The notes under the pieces: model-generated
Told to the model about the DNA's origin: nothing
Database searches by the model: none
What the model saw: only the letters and a program-made list of their open reading frames with translations
Shown: piece by piece, positions 14,993 to 17,144 of the stretch
Numbering within the stretch: position 1 is the stretch's first letter
Layout of the letters: the number at the start of each line of letters is the position of its first letter
Position numbers and translations under genes: made by a program
Source of the DNA: Maribacter sp.
Lineage (GTDB): Bacteria > Bacteroidota > Bacteroidia > Flavobacteriales > Flavobacteriaceae
Assembly (NCBI GenBank): GCA_018679695.1
Contig: JAHHKH010000428.1
Location: 1-17,144 of the forward strand
Reading direction: 5' to 3'
DNA: 17,144 nt

Positions 14993-15370
14993 TTATTCGT
15001 GATACGATTTGAAACTACCGTCGCTATAGAAAAAAATGATCTTTTCTATTTGTTTTTGTTTGGTGGATTGGGTAATTGGTACTTCCTCTTTAGGTTCAAT
15101 CGTTGTTGGGTTGGGGGCAAGGGGCTTTGATCGGCCCTCAGGGCTTGACGGGAATGTGCCTTTTCCGTTTAACAGCCAATATAGATTTACCTCCGGGAAC
15201 GTTTTTATAACTTTAAGCACAAATTCCAAACTAGGCTTGTTCCTTCCTGAAAGTAAATGCGATATACTTGATCGTTGCACTTTGATTTTATCTGCAAAAA
15301 CAGCAGCCGTTATATCATAATAGCGTAGTATTTTCTCCAACCGTTTTACGAAATCCTCTGAGTTTACCAC
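14993..15370 (-). CDS. XRE-family helix-turn-helix regulator (125 aa)
   Basis: This is a small DNA-binding protein with an N-terminal Cro/C1-type domain (about residues 6-65). DITAAVFADKIKV forms the first HTH helix region and QRSSISHLLSGRNKPS the recognition helix, followed by LEFVLKVIKTFPEVNLYWLLNGKG. A low-complexity Pro/Ser linker (72-105) leads to a short conserved-looking C-terminal strand, IEKIIFFYSDGSF, which may be a dimerisation or ligand element. The type is common in Bacteroidota, usually with unknown targets. The frame is open back to an ATG at 15412. A perfect promoter (15388-15417) lies inside those extra codons, and the family normally begins near NSEDFVKRLE, so GTG 15370 is the better start. 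It is upstream of and divergent from the M14 peptidase gene, so it could regulate itself or that gene; no direct evidence decides. Confidence 0.8.
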   Translation of the reverse strand: MVNSEDFVKRLEKILRYYDITAAVFADKIKVQRSSISHLLSGRNKPSLEFVLKVIKTFPEVNLYWLLNGKGTFPSSPEGRSKPLAPNPTTIEPKEEVPITQSTKQKQIEKIIFFYSDGSFKSYHE

Positions 15371-15387
15371 TGTAACAAATATTTTTA

Positions 15388-15417
15388 CAAATTTAATAAA
15401 AGTATGGTCCATAACAA
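15388..15417 (-). promoter_or_regulatory. Promoter of the XRE gene
   Basis: On the minus strand there is a TTG (15417-15415), exactly 19 bases, then TAAATTTG (15395-15388), a perfect match to the Bacteroidota -33/-7 consensus. Transcription would begin near 15381, about a dozen bases before GTG 15370. The -7 box overlaps TTACAAATTTAA (15385-15396), one base off the palindrome repeated upstream of the M14 gene. Confidence 0.75.
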
Positions 15418-15542
15418 CCCAAAAATTCCATAATCAATCACTTTTATTTAAAATATAACTTTAATTAATAAAGTATAATGCATTGGTATTAAATAGTATA
15501 TGAAGATATTATAAATTAAGGTTGAAATTAAAATCATTTTGT
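15418..15542. other. AT-rich intergenic DNA upstream of the operator array
   Basis: There is no open frame of any length and no RNA gene that I can recognise. The only structure seen is a 17-base inverted repeat, ACTTTA-ATTAA-TAAAGT, at 15458-15474, about 40 bases upstream of the XRE -33 element. It could be an operator, but simple AT-richness also explains it. Confidence 0.3.
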
Positions 15543-15643
15543 TTACAATTGTATAAAAACAAGACCCTTGACGGCGAAAATATTGTATACAAATGTAAAT
15601 TACGGTATTACAATTGTAATTTATAATGATGTTACATTTGTAA
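15543..15643. repeat. Four iterated 12-bp palindromes (TTACAnnTGTAA), likely operators
   Basis: The copies are TTACAATTGTAT (15543-15554), ATACAAATGTAA (15587-15598), TTACAATTGTAA (15608-15619, a perfect palindrome) and TTACATTTGTAA (15632-15643). Start-to-start distances are 44, 21 and 24 bases, so copies two and three are two helical turns apart. All lie within 120 bases upstream of the M14 peptidase ATG. Copies three and four overlap its predicted -33 and -7 elements. Regularly spaced dyads are the layout expected for an oligomeric regulator such as an Lrp/AsnC protein, and one is encoded just downstream. The binding protein is inferred, not shown. Confidence 0.6.
15614..15640 (+). promoter_or_regulatory. 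Probable promoter of the M14 peptidase gene
   Basis: TACATTTG at 15633-15640 is an exact TAnnTTTG, and a TTG lies at 15614-15616. The spacer of 16 bases is shorter than the usual 19-21. Transcription would begin near 15647, about 15 bases before the ATG. The -7 element is contained in palindrome four, so a bound regulator would block it. Confidence 0.5.
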
Positions 15644-15661
15644 TCCCATAAAAGGCTGAAA

Positions 15662-16768
15662 ATGTATTTCCCACAATTTGACTATCATTCAATCAAGCAA
15701 GAAAATCTAAGAGGAAGGTATATTACCTATGATCATATTTCTGGGATTCTGAAAAATTTATCGATTGATTTTAAATTGGATGAATTAGGTAAATCGGTAC
15801 TTGGACTCCCTATTGAATCCGTAACTTTCGGAAAAGGACCTAAAAGAATTTTGATGTGGTCCCAAATGCATGGCAATGAATCGACCACAACTAAGGCGGT
15901 TTTTGATTTCATTGGCTTCATTGAATCAAAAAGTGATGCAGCCCTTTCAATTTTGAATAATTGTACAGTTAAGATCATTCCAATGCTTAATCCCGATGGG
16001 GCCAAGGCATATACGCGTATTAATGCAAATGAAATTGATCTCAACAGGGATGCCCAGGAAAGGAGTCAGCCAGAAAGTAGGGTATTAAGAAATTGCTTTG
16101 AGGAATTTAAACCTGACTTTTGTTTTAACCTACATGATCAAAGAACCATATTCAACGTGGGCAGAACCCCTATACCTGCGACGATTTCATTTCTAGCCCC
16201 GGCCCATGATGATGAACGTACCATTTCCGCTACCAGGGAGCTCAGTATGAAATTAATTGTTGCAATGAATAGTGCACTAAAGCAAGAACTTTCAGGGCAA
16301 GTGGGAAGGTATGACGACTCATTCAATCCCAATTGTGTAGGGGATACATTTCAGTTGTTGGGTACGCCTACGATTTTATTTGAAGCGGGTCACTACCCCG
16401 ATGATTATGATCGGGAATATACACGGCAATTCATGTTCAAGGCCCTAATGACTGCAATAGATAGGATTTCGATAGATGCAGTTCACGAATATAATCAAGA
16501 AGCATACTTTGAAATACCGGAAAACAATAAGTTGTTTTATGATGTTCTTATTCGCAATGCGCACCTTATCGATTCAGAAAAATACACGGAAGGGGATTCT
16601 ATCGCAATTCTTTTCAAGGAATTACTTCAGAATGAACAGATTGTTTTTGAACCCACGATCGAAAAGATCGGGGATTTACATGATTTTTACGGTCATAAAA
16701 CCTATGATTGCGATAATGATTTAAATCTTGAGGATTTAAAAGATCAACCCTATTGGAATATGTTATAA
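15662..16768 (+). CDS. M14-family zinc metallopeptidase, cytoplasmic
   Basis: This is a carboxypeptidase-like enzyme of family M14. Zinc ligands are H70 and E73 in MHGNES, and H158 in NLHDQ. The substrate-binding NPDG (110-113) and DLNRD (126-130) motifs match the carboxylate-binding asparagine/arginine of the family. E241 in TILFEAGHYP is the likely general base. The catalytic domain covers about 15-270. A C-terminal extension of about 95 residues (275-368) is acidic and not recognised. There is no signal peptide or lipobox, so it should act in the cytoplasm. The substrate may be a peptide, a murein fragment or an amidated amino acid; the family also includes succinylglutamate desuccinylase-like deacylases. 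The Lrp/AsnC gene follows on the same strand after 117 bases. Operator-like palindromes sit on its promoter. Start ATG 15662 fits the predicted short leader. Confidence 0.85.
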   Translation: MYFPQFDYHSIKQENLRGRYITYDHISGILKNLSIDFKLDELGKSVLGLPIESVTFGKGPKRILMWSQMHGNESTTTKAVFDFIGFIESKSDAALSILNNCTVKIIPMLNPDGAKAYTRINANEIDLNRDAQERSQPESRVLRNCFEEFKPDFCFNLHDQRTIFNVGRTPIPATISFLAPAHDDERTISATRELSMKLIVAMNSALKQELSGQVGRYDDSFNPNCVGDTFQLLGTPTILFEAGHYPDDYDREYTRQFMFKALMTAIDRISIDAVHEYNQEAYFEIPENNKLFYDVLIRNAHLIDSEKYTEGDSIAILFKELLQNEQIVFEPTIEKIGDLHDFYGHKTYDCDNDLNLEDLKDQPYWNML

Positions 16769-16773
16769 TGCAT

Positions 16774-16797
16774 TATTCACATCAAATACTGTGAATA
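16774..16797 (+). terminator. Hairpin after the M14 gene, possible terminator
   Basis: TATTCACA and TGTGAATA form a perfect 8-bp stem around an 8-base loop, starting 6 bases after the M14 stop. It is followed by AT-rich DNA but not a clean T-run, so it could be a weak terminator, an mRNA end stabiliser or a protein-binding dyad. Confidence 0.4.
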
Positions 16798-16809
16798 TTA
16801 TAATTGTAT
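16798..16809. promoter_or_regulatory. Degenerate fifth operator-like palindrome
   Basis: TTATAATTGTAT matches TTACAATTGTAA at 10 of 12 positions and lies between the M14 and Lrp/AsnC genes. If the array upstream of the M14 gene binds the Lrp/AsnC product, this copy would allow autoregulation. In such AT-rich DNA a chance match is possible. Confidence 0.3.
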
Positions 16810-16852
16810 TGTATTATATTCAACAAAAAAGAATATTTATTAAATAAAAAAC

Positions 16853-16890
16853 TTCAATTTATTATTTTTATTAAAAATAATTAAATTGAA
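16853..16890 (+). promoter_or_regulatory. AU-rich 17-bp hairpin enclosing the Lrp/AsnC start codon
   Basis: Bases 16853-16869 pair with 16873-16890 with a single bulged T (16882) and a 3-base loop. Sixteen of the pairs are A-T and one is G-C. The TTG start codon (16886-16888) is in the 3' arm, so on the mRNA the start would be base-paired. This could modulate translation, act as a thermolabile switch, or be a DNA palindrome bound by a protein. I saw no T-run after it, so a terminator role is less likely. Confidence 0.5.
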
Positions 16891-17144
16891 AAAGACAAAA
16901 CTGGATGATATTGATCATCAAATTCTTAAAATTTTAATAGAAAATACGAGAACGGCATATACTGATATTGCCAAAAAGCTCAGCATATCAGCAGGTACCG
17001 TACATCTGCGAGTAAGAAAAATTGAAGAAGCTGGCCTAATATGTGGTTCTTCGCTTTTATTGGATTATGAGAAACTAGGATATGGATTCGTCGCTTTTGT
17101 TGGCGTATATTTAAAAAAAGCATATCAAATAAAATTTGCACTGC
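16886..17144 (+). CDS. Lrp/AsnC-family transcriptional regulator, 5' part
   Basis: The first 86 codons are present and the gene runs off the window; relatives are about 150 residues. The start is TTG, read as KKTKLDDIDHQILKILIEN after the initiator. No ATG or GTG exists in frame between it and the upstream stop at 16841. The winged HTH covers about residues 5-52: TDIAKKLSISAGTVHLRVRKI contains the recognition helix, preceded by the typical LDDIDHQIL opening. SSLLLDYEKLGYGFVAFVGVYL begins the RAM ligand-binding domain. Family members form dimers to octamers that bind spaced dyads and respond to amino acids. The neighbouring M14 peptidase and its palindrome array make it the likely target. It carries an operator-like site and a start-codon hairpin in its leader, both hinting at self-control. 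The family call is very secure; ligand and target are inference. Confidence 0.88.
   Translation, partial: MKKTKLDDIDHQILKILIENTRTAYTDIAKKLSISAGTVHLRVRKIEEAGLICGSSLLLDYEKLGYGFVAFVGVYLKKAYQIKFAL

Noticed and set aside
15590..15597. Minus-strand TACATTTG inside palindrome two as another promoter for the XRE gene
   Set aside because: The sequence is a by-product of the palindrome, the nearest TTG is only 13 bases away, and a perfect promoter exists closer to the gene.

Overview
The window comes from the chromosome of a Bacteroidota member, most likely a marine member of the Flavobacteriaceae. Three things point there. Several intergenic gaps carry the Bacteroidota-type promoter (TTG, about 19-21 bases, then TAnnTTTG) instead of a sigma70 promoter. 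Ribosome binding sites are weak or absent. The gene families and their neighbours (serC-serA with a LuxC-type reductase and an 8-Fe ferredoxin, parE-parC of the ~620/~890-residue type, a Bacteroidota-type short XRE protein) are typical of that phylum. I see no rRNA, tRNA, CRISPR, insertion sequence or phage gene. Most of the window is ordinary housekeeping DNA.

Layout. (1) Bases 1-4032, minus strand: a likely luxC-like reductase -> serC -> serA transcription unit, a probable terminator, a DUF937 gene and its terminator. (2) Bases 4033-5387: a divergently transcribed ferredoxin gene whose promoter lies face to face with that of the reductase, then a convergent ureohydrolase (agmatinase/arginase family). 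(3) Bases 5388-7489, plus strand: ychF and an EamA transporter. (4) Bases 7690-12702, plus strand: the two topoisomerase IV subunits, parE and parC, with mscL 8 bases behind parC. (5) Bases 12709-14928: a sterol desaturase-family hydroxylase on the plus strand, facing a minus-strand pair (small lipoprotein -> TerC-family membrane protein). (6) Bases 14993-17144: a small XRE regulator on the minus strand, a very AT-rich intergenic region, a cytoplasmic M14 metallopeptidase and the first 86 codons of an Lrp/AsnC-family regulator that runs off the window.

The most interesting part is the right end. The M14 peptidase promoter region holds four near-identical 12-bp palindromes of the form TTACAnnTGTAA, two of which overlap the predicted -33 and -7 elements. 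A degenerate fifth copy lies between the peptidase and the Lrp/AsnC gene. The Lrp/AsnC gene starts with TTG, and that start is inside a 17-bp AU-rich hairpin. I infer a peptidase/regulator module with phased operators and possible structural control of regulator translation. Other points are a C-terminal QITLF on ParC that looks like a sliding-clamp-binding peptide, an alanine at the quinolone-contact serine of ParC, and two genes (sterol desaturase, XRE) whose longest reading frames overlap their own promoters and therefore have later starts.
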